Origin: Flavobacteriaceae bacterium
GTDB lineage: Bacteria > Bacteroidota > Bacteroidia > Flavobacteriales > Flavobacteriaceae
NCBI GenBank assembly: GCA_024640565.1
Contig: JAHEET010000009.1
Span: 1-64,000 of the forward strand
Length of the DNA: 64,000 bases
Direction: 5' to 3'
In this document: positions 56,487 to 64,000 of the stretch, one piece after another
Position numbering within the stretch: the stretch's first letter is position 1
How the letters are laid out: each line of letters starts with the position of its first letter
The notes under the pieces: generated by a model
Seen by the model: only the letters and a program-made list of their open reading frames with translations
Databases searched by the model: none
Told to the model about the DNA's origin: nothing
Program-made: the position numbers and the translations under genes

Positions 56487-57326
56487 ATGATAAAAGCGGA
56501 TTGGAAAACAGCGAAAGTATACGAAGATATTACCTATACAAAATCAAACGGAGTTGCAAGAATAGCCTTCAATAGACCCGATGTTCGAAATGCGTTTCGA
56601 CCAAAAACCACCAAAGAATTATACGACGCTTTTTACGATGCAGGCGAAGATGTTACTATTGGTGTAGTGCTATTGTCTGCAGAAGGACCAAGTACCAAAG
56701 ACGGAGTGTATTCCTTTTGTTCTGGTGGCGATCAAAAAGCCCGAGGGCATCAAGGCTATGTAGGAGATGATGGCTACCATCGTTTAAACATCCTAGAAGT
56801 TCAACGATTGATTCGTTTTATGCCAAAAGCAGTAATTGCCGTTGTTCCAGGTTGGGCAGTAGGTGGAGGTCATAGTTTGCATGTGGTTTGCGATTTAACA
56901 TTGGCTTCAAAAGAACACGCTATTTTTAAACAAACAGATGCCGATGTTACCTCATTTGATGGGGGTTATGGTTCTGCGTATTTGGCAAAAATGGTCGGTC
57001 AAAAACGCGCAAGAGAAATTTTCTTTTTGGGGAGAAATTACTCGGCACAAGAAGCCTATGAAATGGGCATGGTAAACGCTGTAATTCCCCATGAGGAGTT
57101 GGAAGATACTGCCTATCAATGGGCTCAAGAAATTTTAGAAAAATCACCAACCTCCATAAAAATGTTAAAGTTTGCTATGAACTTAACCGATGATGGGATG
57201 GTAGGACAGCAAGTTTTTGCAGGAGAAGCGACACGATTGGCCTATATGACCGAAGAAGCCAAAGAAGGAAGAGATGCTTTTTTAGAGAAAAGAAAGCCCA
57301 ACTTTCCAAAAAAGTGGATCCCATAG
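56487..57326 (+). CDS. menB: 1,4-dihydroxy-2-naphthoyl-CoA synthase MenB
   Basis: 279 residues. Crotonase-fold enzyme cyclising O-succinylbenzoyl-CoA in menaquinone synthesis. Identifiers: NRPDVRNAFRPKT, the oxyanion hole FCSGGDQKARG, PGWAVGGGHSLHVVCDL, DVTSFDGGYGSAYLAKMVG and GRNYSAQEAYEMGMVN, with the C-terminal FLEKRKPNF characteristic of MenB rather than other crotonases. 3 bp after the CvfB-like gene. menA, menC and menE are not in the window. Confidence 0.96.
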   Translation: MIKADWKTAKVYEDITYTKSNGVARIAFNRPDVRNAFRPKTTKELYDAFYDAGEDVTIGVVLLSAEGPSTKDGVYSFCSGGDQKARGHQGYVGDDGYHRLNILEVQRLIRFMPKAVIAVVPGWAVGGGHSLHVVCDLTLASKEHAIFKQTDADVTSFDGGYGSAYLAKMVGQKRAREIFFLGRNYSAQEAYEMGMVNAVIPHEELEDTAYQWAQEILEKSPTSIKMLKFAMNLTDDGMVGQQVFAGEATRLAYMTEEAKEGRDAFLEKRKPNFPKKWIP

Positions 57327-57364
57327 AGGGAGCAAATTTTTAAATCTTTTAATTTTTTACAAAG

Positions 57365-57973
57365 ATGAAGATTATCTGTATTGGGCGCAATTACGCAAAA
57401 CATATTGAAGAATTGGCCAACGAAAAACCCGAACACCCGGTAATTTTTCTAAAGCCAGATTCTGCCATTTTACCCAGAAAGAACCCTTTCTTTATTCCCC
57501 CTTTCTCAGATGATATTCATTATGAGGTAGAGGTTTTGGTGAAAATTAATAAAGTTGGAAAACACATTTCAGAAAAATTTGCGCACAAATATTATGATCA
57601 AATTGGTTTGGGAATCGACTTTACCGCTCGCGATGTGCAAGCAAAATGTAAAGAAAAAGGATTGCCATGGGAAAAAGCAAAAGCCTTTGACGGAAGTGCT
57701 GTCGTTGGTGAATTTTATTCAAAAGAAGACTTTGATTTAGAAAATTTAAAATTTCAATTGACCAAAAACAACCAACTAGTTCAAGATGGGAATACCAATG
57801 AAATGCTCTGGAAAATCGATCCATTGATTAGCTATGTATCTCAGTATTTTACCTTGAAAAAAGGGGATATTATTTTTACTGGTACGCCTGCAGGAGTAGG
57901 ACGCGTTGTTGAAAACGATCTTTTAGTGGGAACGATCGATGGGCAAGAAGCTTTTCATATTCGAGTGAAATAG
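57365..57973 (+). CDS. Fumarylacetoacetate hydrolase family protein
   Basis: 202 residues. FAH-fold, single domain: KIICIGRNYAKHIEEL, PVIFLKPDSAIL, HYEVEVLVKINKVGKHI with the metal Glu residues, GIDFTARDVQ, KAFDGSAVVGEF and GDIIFTGTPAGVGRV. Small FAHD1-like members act as oxaloacetate decarboxylases or acylpyruvate hydrolases; the exact substrate is open. 38 bp after menB, so it may be read with the men genes but need not share their pathway. Confidence 0.9.
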   Translation: MKIICIGRNYAKHIEELANEKPEHPVIFLKPDSAILPRKNPFFIPPFSDDIHYEVEVLVKINKVGKHISEKFAHKYYDQIGLGIDFTARDVQAKCKEKGLPWEKAKAFDGSAVVGEFYSKEDFDLENLKFQLTKNNQLVQDGNTNEMLWKIDPLISYVSQYFTLKKGDIIFTGTPAGVGRVVENDLLVGTIDGQEAFHIRVK

Positions 57974-58037
57974 CGTTTACATTCATGAGGTCAACAAAGA
58001 AATACAGTAAGTGCCCTTTTAAGAAATTAAAAATAAA

Positions 58038-59282
58038 ATGAAAGCAGAAATTATAACGATTGGCGACGAGATTTTAATCGGTCAGATTGTAGATACAAAC
58101 TCACAATGGATTGGGACTGAATTGAACAAAATTGGCGTTTCTGTTCACCAAATAAGTTCCATTCAAGATGACAAACAGCATATTTTGAATGCCCTTAAAG
58201 AAGCACAAGAAAGAGCTGATATCGTGTTGATTACAGGGGGGTTGGGCCCTACAAAAGACGACATTACCAAACATACCATTGCTGAGTATTTTAAAGATAC
58301 TTTGGTTTTAAATCAAGAAGTTGTTGCTCATATAGAGCAGTTGTTCCAAACCTACAACATACCTTTTGGCAATCTAAATCTTTTGCAAGGTATGCTGCCC
58401 ACAAAGGCAACCTATCTTAAGAATGAAGTAGGAACTGCACCGGGAATGTGGTTTCAAGAAAACAATACTGTTTTTGTTTCGATGCCTGGGGTGCCCAATG
58501 AGATGAAACATTTAATGCGGAATTATGTACTGCCAAAAATTCAACAAGAATTTAAGCTGCCCTTTATTATTCATAAGACCATCATGACCTATGGACAAGG
58601 AGAAAGCATTGTTGCTGAACGAATCGAGGATTTTGAAAACAATTTACCCTCCTTTGTCAAACTAGCTTATTTACCAAATTATGGACGTGTTCGATTGCGA
58701 TTGACGGCAAAAGGCAACGATGCACAAGTTTTAGAAGATACCCTAGCAGCCCTAATTGAACAATTGTATCAACGCATACCAGATATTATTGCAGGTTTGG
58801 ATGAAACAGGTACCATTGAGAAAAAAGTGGGCGACTTATTGAAAGCGAGAAATCAAACAATTTGTACTGCAGAAAGTCTCACAGGAGGAAGTATTGCAGC
58901 ACATTTAGTAGCCGTTCCTGGTGCCTCTGCCTATTTTATAGGGAGCTTGGTGGTATACTCAGCTTTGTTAAAGCAAACGCTTTTAGACATTCCAAAAGCA
59001 CTCATTGAAAAACACAGTGTGGTAAGCCCCGAAGTTGCCCAGCAAATGGCGATCAATGCAAGGACCATCATGCAAACAGATTATGCAGTTTCTGTAACTG
59101 GAAATGCGGGTCCTACAACGGAAGTCAATTCGGAAGGAGTTGGATTGGTGTATATAAGTATTGCTTCGAAAAAGGGCGTTATAACCCAGGAGTTTAATTT
59201 CGGGCAGCCCCGGGATAAAGTCATCAAAAGAACTTTAAACAAAGCACTTGAATTATTATCGAAAGAAATTCAAAAAAATTAG
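58038..59282 (+). CDS. cinA: CinA family NMN deamidase-like protein
   Basis: 414 residues in the standard two-domain order. N-terminal MoaB-like domain (AEIITIGDEILIGQIVDTNSQW, cited for its GDEILIGQ motif, ITGGLGPTKDD, SMPGVPNEM) and C-terminal CinA deamidase domain (TICTAESLTGGSIAAHL, SVVSPEVAQQMAINA, SVTGNAGPTTEVNSEG). Acts in pyridine nucleotide salvage (NMN to NaMN, ADP-ribose hydrolysis in some). In flavobacteria it precedes rpmB-rpmG as it does here. Confidence 0.94.
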   Translation: MKAEIITIGDEILIGQIVDTNSQWIGTELNKIGVSVHQISSIQDDKQHILNALKEAQERADIVLITGGLGPTKDDITKHTIAEYFKDTLVLNQEVVAHIEQLFQTYNIPFGNLNLLQGMLPTKATYLKNEVGTAPGMWFQENNTVFVSMPGVPNEMKHLMRNYVLPKIQQEFKLPFIIHKTIMTYGQGESIVAERIEDFENNLPSFVKLAYLPNYGRVRLRLTAKGNDAQVLEDTLAALIEQLYQRIPDIIAGLDETGTIEKKVGDLLKARNQTICTAESLTGGSIAAHLVAVPGASAYFIGSLVVYSALLKQTLLDIPKALIEKHSVVSPEVAQQMAINARTIMQTDYAVSVTGNAGPTTEVNSEGVGLVYISIASKKGVITQEFNFGQPRDKVIKRTLNKALELLSKEIQKN

Positions 59283-59291
59283 CAAATATGT

Positions 59292-59323
59292 TTTGTTGGA
59301 ACTTAAAAAAATGTGTAAATTTG
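59292..59323 (+). promoter_or_regulatory. Promoter of rpmB-rpmG-DUF4295
   Basis: TTTG (59292-59295), 20-nt spacer, TAAATTTG (59316-59323): one of the best matches in the window to the Bacteroidota consensus. It gives a leader of ~35 nt before rpmB. Confidence 0.7.
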
Positions 59324-59365
59324 CACCTCGTTTAGAGATAATACAATAAAAACGATCCAGAAGAG

Positions 59366-59605
59366 ATGTCTAAAGTTTGTGAATTAACAGGAAAAAAAGC
59401 CATGGTAGGAAACAATGTTTCTCATGCTTTGAATAGAACAAAAAGAAAATTTAACGCGAATCTTATAACCAAGCGTTTCTACATACCAGAAGAAGATAAA
59501 TGGGTACGCCTAAAAATATCTGCATCTGCATTAAAAAACATTAATCGATTGGGTATTTCTGCAGTTATCAAGAACGCGAAAGCGAACGGATTTTTAACGA
59601 AGTAA
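59366..59605 (+). CDS. rpmB: 50S ribosomal protein L28
   Basis: 79 residues. [28 protein letters not shown] and [24 protein letters not shown] are typical; only one of the usual Cys residues is present (ELTGKK instead of a CxxC), so this is the zinc-free form. It sits in the bL28 slot of the large subunit. First gene of a short ribosomal operon with rpmG 26 bp downstream. Confidence 0.97.
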   Translation: MSKVCELTGKKAMVGNNVSHALNRTKRKFNANLITKRFYIPEEDKWVRLKISASALKNINRLGISAVIKNAKANGFLTK

Positions 59606-59631
59606 ACGCAGCTCAATAAAAAGATACAGAG

Positions 59632-59814
59632 ATGGCAAAAAAAGGAAACAGAGTTCAAGTAATATTAGAGTGTACAGAGCACAAAGCAACTGGTCAGCCA
59701 GGAACTTCAAGATATATCACAACCAAGAATAAGAAAAATTCTCCTGATAGAATGGAAATTAAGAAATTCAATCCTATCTTAAAGAAAATGACAGTTCATA
59801 AAGAAATTAAATAA
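59632..59814 (+). CDS. rpmG: 50S ribosomal protein L33
   Basis: 60 residues. [21 protein letters not shown] then [27 protein letters not shown], cited for its RYITTKNK and KFNP motifs. The zinc Cys pairs are absent apart from one Cys, so it is a zinc-free form, as with L28. DUF4295 follows after 7 bp. Confidence 0.96.
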   Translation: MAKKGNRVQVILECTEHKATGQPGTSRYITTKNKKNSPDRMEIKKFNPILKKMTVHKEIK

Positions 59815-59821
59815 TTAGGAC

Positions 59822-59974
59822 ATGGCAAAGAAATCAGTAGCATCGTTACAGACAGGAGCAAAAAGACTAACCAAAGCTATAAAAATGGTAAAGTCTCCAA
59901 AAACAGGAGCTTACATGTTTGTAGAAACAATTTTAGATCCTTCTAAAGTAAATGACTTTTTAGCTAAAAAGTAA
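59822..59974 (+). CDS. DUF4295 family small basic protein
   Basis: 50 residues: MAKKSVASLQTGAKRLTKAI, then MVKSPKTGAYMFVETIL and a C-terminal DFLAKK. Strongly basic, no membrane helix. DUF4295 is a Bacteroidota family almost always found directly after rpmB-rpmG, which suggests a lineage-specific ribosome-associated protein. Followed 22 bp later by a terminator. Confidence 0.9.
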   Translation: MAKKSVASLQTGAKRLTKAIKMVKSPKTGAYMFVETILDPSKVNDFLAKK

Positions 59975-59996
59975 CTACTTTACACACAAAATATTT

Positions 59997-60030
59997 AAAG
60001 CTACTTCCTGATACAGAAAGTAGCTTTTTT
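59997..60030 (+). terminator. Terminator after rpmB operon
   Basis: AAAGCTACTT (59997-60006) pairs with AAGTAGCTTT (60018-60027), 11-nt loop, followed by a T-run. Confidence 0.85.
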
Positions 60031-60160
60031 TATATCTTTACATTTCCTTCGATCCTTCGATTCTGAACTGCGTTTCCACGAGATTTGATGACCAAAGATG
60101 CAGTAGGCTTCAGGAGCTAGGATGTTTTTTAGGAAGTACGAAATAGCACAAATACAAACC

Positions 60161-61114
60161 ATGAGTTTTTTTAAAAACATATTTTCAAAAGAAAAAAAAG
60201 AAACCTTAGACAAAGGATTGGAGAAAACAAAAACAAGTTTTTTTTCAAAACTATCTAAAGTTGTTGCAGGAAAATCCAAGGTAGACGATGATGTTTTAGA
60301 CCATTTAGAAGAAGTTTTGGTTGCCTCAGACGTTGGCGTTGCAACTACCTTGAAAATTATTGAGAGAATTGAGGAACGTGTAGCCAAAGACAAATATGTG
60401 GGTACTGATGCACTGAATCAATTATTACGAGAAGAAATTGCCGGATTATTATCAGAAACCAATCTTGGCAATGAAACTGAATTTACAGTGCCTATTGCTA
60501 ACAGTCCACACGTGATTATGGTAGTGGGTGTAAACGGAGTGGGAAAAACAACTACAATTGGTAAATTGGCCAGTCAGTTTAAAAAACAAGGCTTAAAAGT
60601 AGTCTTAGGCGCAGCAGATACTTTTAGGGCTGCCGCCATTGATCAACTTCAAATTTGGGCAGACCGAACTCAGGTGCCAATCGTTCGACAAGAAATGGGG
60701 TCCGATCCAGCCTCGGTAGCTTTTGATACGCTTAGTTCGGCCCTTACACAAAATGCTGATGTGGTGATTATAGACACTGCAGGACGTTTGCACAATAAGG
60801 TAAACTTGATGAACGAATTGACCAAAATAAAAAGGGTTATGCAAAAAGTTGTTGCCGACGCACCGCATGAAGTTTTGTTAGTTTTAGACGGTTCTACAGG
60901 ACAAAATGCTTTTGAGCAAGCCAAACAATTTACCAAAGCAACCGAAGTTACCTCTTTGGCAGTTACAAAATTAGACGGGACTGCAAAAGGAGGCGTTGTG
61001 ATTGGAATCTCAGACCAATTTCAAATTCCTGTTAAATACATTGGCGTGGGTGAAGGTATTGACGATCTACAAGTGTTTAACAAACACGAGTTTGTAGATT
61101 CTTTTTTCAAGTAA
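60161..61114 (+). CDS. ftsY: Signal recognition particle receptor FtsY
   Basis: 317 residues from ATG 60161 (MSFFKNIFSKEKKE); an in-frame ATG at 60122 adds 13 residues outside the family. The short acidic-poor N-terminal helix is followed by the NG domain: GVNGVGKTTTIGKLAS (G1), AADTFRAAAIDQL, VIIDTAGRLHNKVNLM (G3), TKLDGTAKGG (G4) and YIGVGEGIDDLQVF. GTPase receptor for SRP at the inner membrane. In related genomes ftsY follows rpmB-rpmG-DUF4295 as here. SRP RNA is encoded at 53.3 kb. Confidence 0.96.
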   Translation: MSFFKNIFSKEKKETLDKGLEKTKTSFFSKLSKVVAGKSKVDDDVLDHLEEVLVASDVGVATTLKIIERIEERVAKDKYVGTDALNQLLREEIAGLLSETNLGNETEFTVPIANSPHVIMVVGVNGVGKTTTIGKLASQFKKQGLKVVLGAADTFRAAAIDQLQIWADRTQVPIVRQEMGSDPASVAFDTLSSALTQNADVVIIDTAGRLHNKVNLMNELTKIKRVMQKVVADAPHEVLLVLDGSTGQNAFEQAKQFTKATEVTSLAVTKLDGTAKGGVVIGISDQFQIPVKYIGVGEGIDDLQVFNKHEFVDSFFK

Positions 61115-61184
61115 ACTGCCAAAAATAAGATGCACCTTATTTTCCGATACTAAGAATCGCCCCATGCGGTTTTTTTTTATTCCT

Positions 61185-61192
61185 TATATTTG
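61185..61192 (+). promoter_or_regulatory. -7 box for the amidase gene
   Basis: TATATTTG ends 18 nt before the ATG at 61211; the in-frame TTG at 61190 would lie inside it, so the ATG is preferred. Confidence 0.45.
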
Positions 61193-61210
61193 AGAATCAA
61201 ATCTATTTTT

Positions 61211-62854
61211 ATGAAAACGAGCCCACTTTTACTACTGATACTCCTTTTTTTAGTTGCTTGTCAACAAAAAGCGCCAACACCCATTTTTACAACATACAAT
61301 GAAACCGTTGCTTTAGAAAAACAGCAAGCACATGAAAATAAACGCATGCGGTTTCAGCTTTTTCAATCGAAACACATCGATTTAAACGACGTTTTTAAGC
61401 CTTTCGAAAAAGAACTTTCTGCCTTTTCAGAAGCCCATTACGAAGCGTTAAAACCCTTAATTCTAGAACAGGACATTCCTACGCTTCAAAAAAGCGTGCG
61501 CGCAGGAAAGTTAACTTACGAGAAACTAACCTTGTTCTATTTGTATCGAATTCGGAAATTTGAAAGTGATTCAACCCTTTCATTAAATAGTATTATTTCA
61601 TTAAATCCAAAAGTATTAGCGCAAGCTAGAGAGAAAGATAAAAACAACGTATCAGACTTGTTTTTTGATATCAGTGTGTATGGGATGCCTGTTTTGCTAA
61701 AAGACAATATCAATACCCAAGACATGGCCACCACAGCGGGTGCCGTTGCACTGCAATACAACGACACTCAAAAGGACGCTTTTATTGTTGAAAAATTAAA
61801 AGAACAGGGTGCGCTTATTTTAGGGAAAGTAAATTTAAGTGAATGGGCTTATTTCTTCTGTTCAGGTTGTCCTTTGGGTTATTCGGCAATAGGAGGGCAG
61901 ACGCTAAATCCTTATGGTCGCGCTGTTTTTGAAACTGGAGGAAGCTCGGCTGGGAGTGGAGTATCGGTAGCGGCAAATTTTGCTGTGGCTGCTGTGGGAA
62001 CCGAAACTTCAGGGTCTATAACATCACCTTCGAGTCTGAATTCAGTCGTAGGATTGAAACCAACAGTAGGGGTGTTAAGCAGAACCGGTATTGTACCCAT
62101 TTCTTCTACTCTAGACACCCCTGGGCCCATGACCAAGAATGTCACCGATAACTACATTCTATTGAAGGCAATGTTAGGAAAAGACAATTTAGATGCTGCT
62201 TCAATTGACTACGAATTGGATGCGGAACTAGAAATGGATGCTCCTTTAAAAGGAAAAAGAGTTGGAGTTTTAAAACCCTTATTAACCGATTCAATATATG
62301 CAAAGACAATAGACATTTTGCGAAAGGCAGGTGCTGAATTGATTACAATGACACCACCAGAAGTTTCATTTGCTGGTTTTATTACCTTGCTGAATATTGA
62401 AATGAAACACGATTTACCAACCTATTTAGCTGCTCACGCCAGTTCATCTGTGAATATAAACAGCATACAAAGCGTACTGGATTTTAATAGAAAAGACAGT
62501 GTGCTGCGCGCACCCTATGGACAACAACTTTTTGAAGGCATTGTCAATGACACGACTACTTTGACACAGTTGGAAGTAATAAAGCAGCGATTACAATTGG
62601 AAGGAGCCACCTATTTTCAGGATTTGAATACCTTAAATTTAGAGGCGGTTTTATCCATAAATAACTATCATTCTGGCATGGCAGCAATGGCAAATCATCC
62701 TACTTTAACGGTGCCCATGGGGTATAAAGAATCTGGTGAGCCTATTAGTTTAACCTTTATTGGAAAACCTTTTACAGAGCTCAACTTATTGGCATTGGGC
62801 TATGCATTTGAGCAAATAACAAAAACAAGAAAAATGCCTGAGAAATATCAGTAA
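61211..62854 (+). CDS. Amidase-signature lipoprotein
   Basis: 547 residues from the ATG at 61211. Lipoprotein signal MKTSPLLLLILLFLVAC with the lipid Cys at residue 17. Amidase signature family catalytic triad: Lys in VLLKDNINTQ, Ser in GSITSPSSLNSVVGLKP (Ser-cis-Ser region) and the upstream GGSSAGSGVSVAANFAVAAVGTETSGS, cited for GGSSAGSG. Related to secreted amidases and GatA but exported here, so the substrate is extracellular or periplasmic. Stands alone after ftsY with its own -7 box; convergent with the DUF4369 gene and sharing its terminator. Confidence 0.88.
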   Translation: MKTSPLLLLILLFLVACQQKAPTPIFTTYNETVALEKQQAHENKRMRFQLFQSKHIDLNDVFKPFEKELSAFSEAHYEALKPLILEQDIPTLQKSVRAGKLTYEKLTLFYLYRIRKFESDSTLSLNSIISLNPKVLAQAREKDKNNVSDLFFDISVYGMPVLLKDNINTQDMATTAGAVALQYNDTQKDAFIVEKLKEQGALILGKVNLSEWAYFFCSGCPLGYSAIGGQTLNPYGRAVFETGGSSAGSGVSVAANFAVAAVGTETSGSITSPSSLNSVVGLKPTVGVLSRTGIVPISSTLDTPGPMTKNVTDNYILLKAMLGKDNLDAASIDYELDAELEMDAPLKGKRVGVLKPLLTDSIYAKTIDILRKAGAELITMTPPEVSFAGFITLLNIEMKHDLPTYLAAHASSSVNINSIQSVLDFNRKDSVLRAPYGQQLFEGIVNDTTTLTQLEVIKQRLQLEGATYFQDLNTLNLEAVLSINNYHSGMAAMANHPTLTVPMGYKESGEPISLTFIGKPFTELNLLALGYAFEQITKTRKMPEKYQ

Positions 62855-62868
62855 TCAATAAATTATAC

Positions 62869-62904
62869 AAAAAAAAGCGAAGTTGAACAACTTCGCTTTT
62901 TTTT
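62869..62904. terminator. Bidirectional terminator, amidase and DUF4369 genes
   Basis: AAAAAAAAGCGAAGTT pairs with AACTTCGCTTTTTTTT around a 4-nt loop (GAAC); T-runs on both strands. It lies between convergent genes. Confidence 0.9.
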
Positions 62905-62921
62905 GATCTTCATTGAGCTTT

Positions 62922-63950
62922 TTAAATTCCCAAAGAACGAAACAATTCTGTCAATCTTGGTTCCGAAGGTCTCGGTGCATTTGCATCGACAATATTTCCC
63001 TTTGGATCAATTAATATAAAACGAGGAATTCCATTGATTTTATAGGCTTTTTGAAAAGAAAAATCTTTTCCAGACCAAAGTTGAACGCCCCCCATTTGTC
63101 TAGCTTTTACAAAATCTCTCCATTTTTTTTCAGCAGCTTCCCAGGAACCACCATTTCTTCTTGATTCATCCGTGGAAATACTTACAAATTCAATGTTTTT
63201 GTTTTTGTAGGCGTCTTCTAATTTCTTTAAATAAGGAATTTGTTGAATGCAAGGTCCACACCAAGTTGCCCAAACATCAATATATACATATTTTCCCTTA
63301 AATGAAGCTAGGGATTTTGTGCCTCCTTTATAAGCAACATAATCTGTAAAAGCAGGGGAGGGTGTTCCAGGTGCATTTTGAAGATTTTCTGCATAAGCCT
63401 TTTGAAAGAAATTGACCATTTGCGCACTTTGATTTTTGGCATCTACAGACAAAATACTATCCAAATTTTTATAAGAACCAACTATGCTATCAAAATCTTT
63501 TTTTAAACTAGCTACTTTTTCTTCAAAGGATTGTTTGTCTAGTTTCAAAATCAATCCAGGATCTCCAATACTTTTACTCATTGCAATTTGAGCTAAGATA
63601 TAGTTGCTGTTGTCGGCGCCAGTTCCTGTATAGGTAAAACTTTCCATGAATACCTCTGCATCTCCAGTTATCTGAATGTCAAATCCATTTTTAAGATACA
63701 AAGGAGCTCTTTTTGCAGCACTTGTTTGAAAAGTATAAATGTCTACTTTCGCTACTTTTAAAGTGTCGTTAAAAGAACCATCGGCGTTGATTTTAATCGT
63801 TTTAAGAATGCCTGTTCGGTTACTGATAGTAATTAAAGAATCTTTGTTGTTTTCTAATTTACCTGAAACTTTCGCATAGTCTTTAGGAGCTTCTTGTGCA
63901 CATGATGTTAAGATAGTGATACTTAATAGTAATATTCCTAATTTTTTCAT
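62922..63950 (-). CDS. DUF4369/TlpA-like thioredoxin lipoprotein
   Basis: 342 residues. Lipoprotein signal MKKLGILLLSITILTSC, lipid Cys17, then a DUF4369 domain (~25-195: YAKVSGKLENNKDSLITISNR) and a thioredoxin domain with WCGPC (Cys231, Cys234) in VWATWCGPCIQQIP and the cis-Pro IPRFILID. Periplasm-facing thiol-disulfide oxidoreductase, a type abundant in Bacteroidota. A -7 box lies ~24 nt upstream. Operon partners, if any, are outside the window. Confidence 0.92.
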   Translation of the reverse strand: MKKLGILLLSITILTSCAQEAPKDYAKVSGKLENNKDSLITISNRTGILKTIKINADGSFNDTLKVAKVDIYTFQTSAAKRAPLYLKNGFDIQITGDAEVFMESFTYTGTGADNSNYILAQIAMSKSIGDPGLILKLDKQSFEEKVASLKKDFDSIVGSYKNLDSILSVDAKNQSAQMVNFFQKAYAENLQNAPGTPSPAFTDYVAYKGGTKSLASFKGKYVYIDVWATWCGPCIQQIPYLKKLEDAYKNKNIEFVSISTDESRRNGGSWEAAEKKWRDFVKARQMGGVQLWSGKDFSFQKAYKINGIPRFILIDPKGNIVDANAPRPSEPRLTELFRSLGI

Positions 63951-63973
63951 TCTTTAAAATTTAAATTTGTCAG

Positions 63974-63981
63974 CAAATATA
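63974..63981 (-). promoter_or_regulatory. -7 box for DUF4369/TlpA gene
   Basis: Minus strand reads TATATTTG, 23 nt before the ATG at 63950. Confidence 0.45.
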
Positions 63982-64000
63982 GTACATTATTGAACAATAA

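Noticed and set aside
60001..60393. Minus-strand open frame of 130 codons overlapping the ftsY start
   Set aside because: Most of it is antisense to FtsY. A short part (about 60035-60120) reads ASLVIKSRGNAVQNRR in another frame and might be a relic, but it is too short to support.

Overview
The window is AT-rich chromosomal DNA from a member of the Bacteroidota, almost certainly family Flavobacteriaceae. Four things point there. Most genes without a pathway name belong to families I know mainly from flavobacteria (DUF6695, DUF6095, DUF6029, DUF5606, DUF4295, DUF4249, DUF4199, and the CAL67264-type small membrane protein beside ettA). Promoters repeatedly show the Bacteroidota -7 element TAnnTTTG. 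Shine-Dalgarno sequences are mostly absent and starts sit in A-rich sequence. There is a large secreted repeat protein of the type seen among gliding and type IX secretion adhesins. I saw no rRNA, tRNA, CRISPR array, prophage or insertion sequence. This is mostly core genome with a few accessory or decaying genes.

Layout. 1-3.5 kb: 5' part of a giant repeat adhesin running off the left edge. 3.7-10.5 kb: marR-pirin, a FadH-like dienoyl-CoA reductase, a secreted basic protein, a 59-residue membrane protein, ettA and a DinB-like protein. 10.5-18.2 kb (minus strand): DUF6695, DUF6095, murQ, a DUF4249 lipoprotein with its TonB-dependent receptor, and monomeric isocitrate dehydrogenase. 18.2-18.9 kb: a long intergenic region with an orphan terminator, direct repeats and a possible tiny gene. 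18.9-25.7 kb (minus): rplS, a GT39 glycosyltransferase, trmD, a cyclophilin-FKBP fusion, prfC and two lipoproteins. 25.8-29.8 kb (plus): idi-queD-manA-kdsB-HAD plus two small conserved proteins. 29.8-32.9 kb (minus): an ECF sigma factor operon with a membrane protein and a Spy/CpxP-like periplasmic protein, then a conserved 482-residue protein of unknown function. 33-36.5 kb: an MBL-fold hydrolase and lon. 36.5-36.85 kb: a decayed flavoprotein pseudogene. 36.9-39.4 kb (minus): mazG, DUF5606, def, ruvX. 39.5-44.1 kb (plus): dapD, GT2, a Stealth-family phosphotransferase, tsaC, cca. 44.1-47.7 kb: a DUF6029 barrel, a TlpA thioredoxin and a divergent Omp28-type CxxC lipoprotein. 47.8-47.9 kb: a second gene relic. 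48-53.1 kb (minus): MsbA-like exporter, phosphohexomutase, DPM1-like GT2, DUF4199. 53.3 kb: SRP RNA. 53.7-61.1 kb (plus): transaldolase-like aldolase, menD, half-size CvfB, menB, FAH-family hydrolase, cinA, rpmB-rpmG-DUF4295 and ftsY. 61.2-64 kb: a lipoprotein amidase and a convergent DUF4369/TlpA lipoprotein.

Functional threads. Envelope building: kdsB, manA, the GT2, GT39 and Stealth enzymes, MsbA-like exporter and phosphohexomutase. Translation and protein fate: ettA, prfC, trmD, rplS, rpmB/G, tsaC, cca, def, lon, ffs and ftsY. Menaquinone: menD and menB. Envelope stress and redox: the sigma operon, several TlpA/Omp28 proteins and two peptidyl-prolyl isomerases. The most interesting candidates are the ECF sigma, two-motif membrane protein and Spy-like protein operon (architecture resembling CnrYXH), the thiol-redox trio at 44-47.7 kb, the alternating dimeric repeat in the adhesin, a set of promoters so close to start codons that transcripts may be leaderless, and two gene relics. 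All functions are from sequence reading alone; no database search was run.
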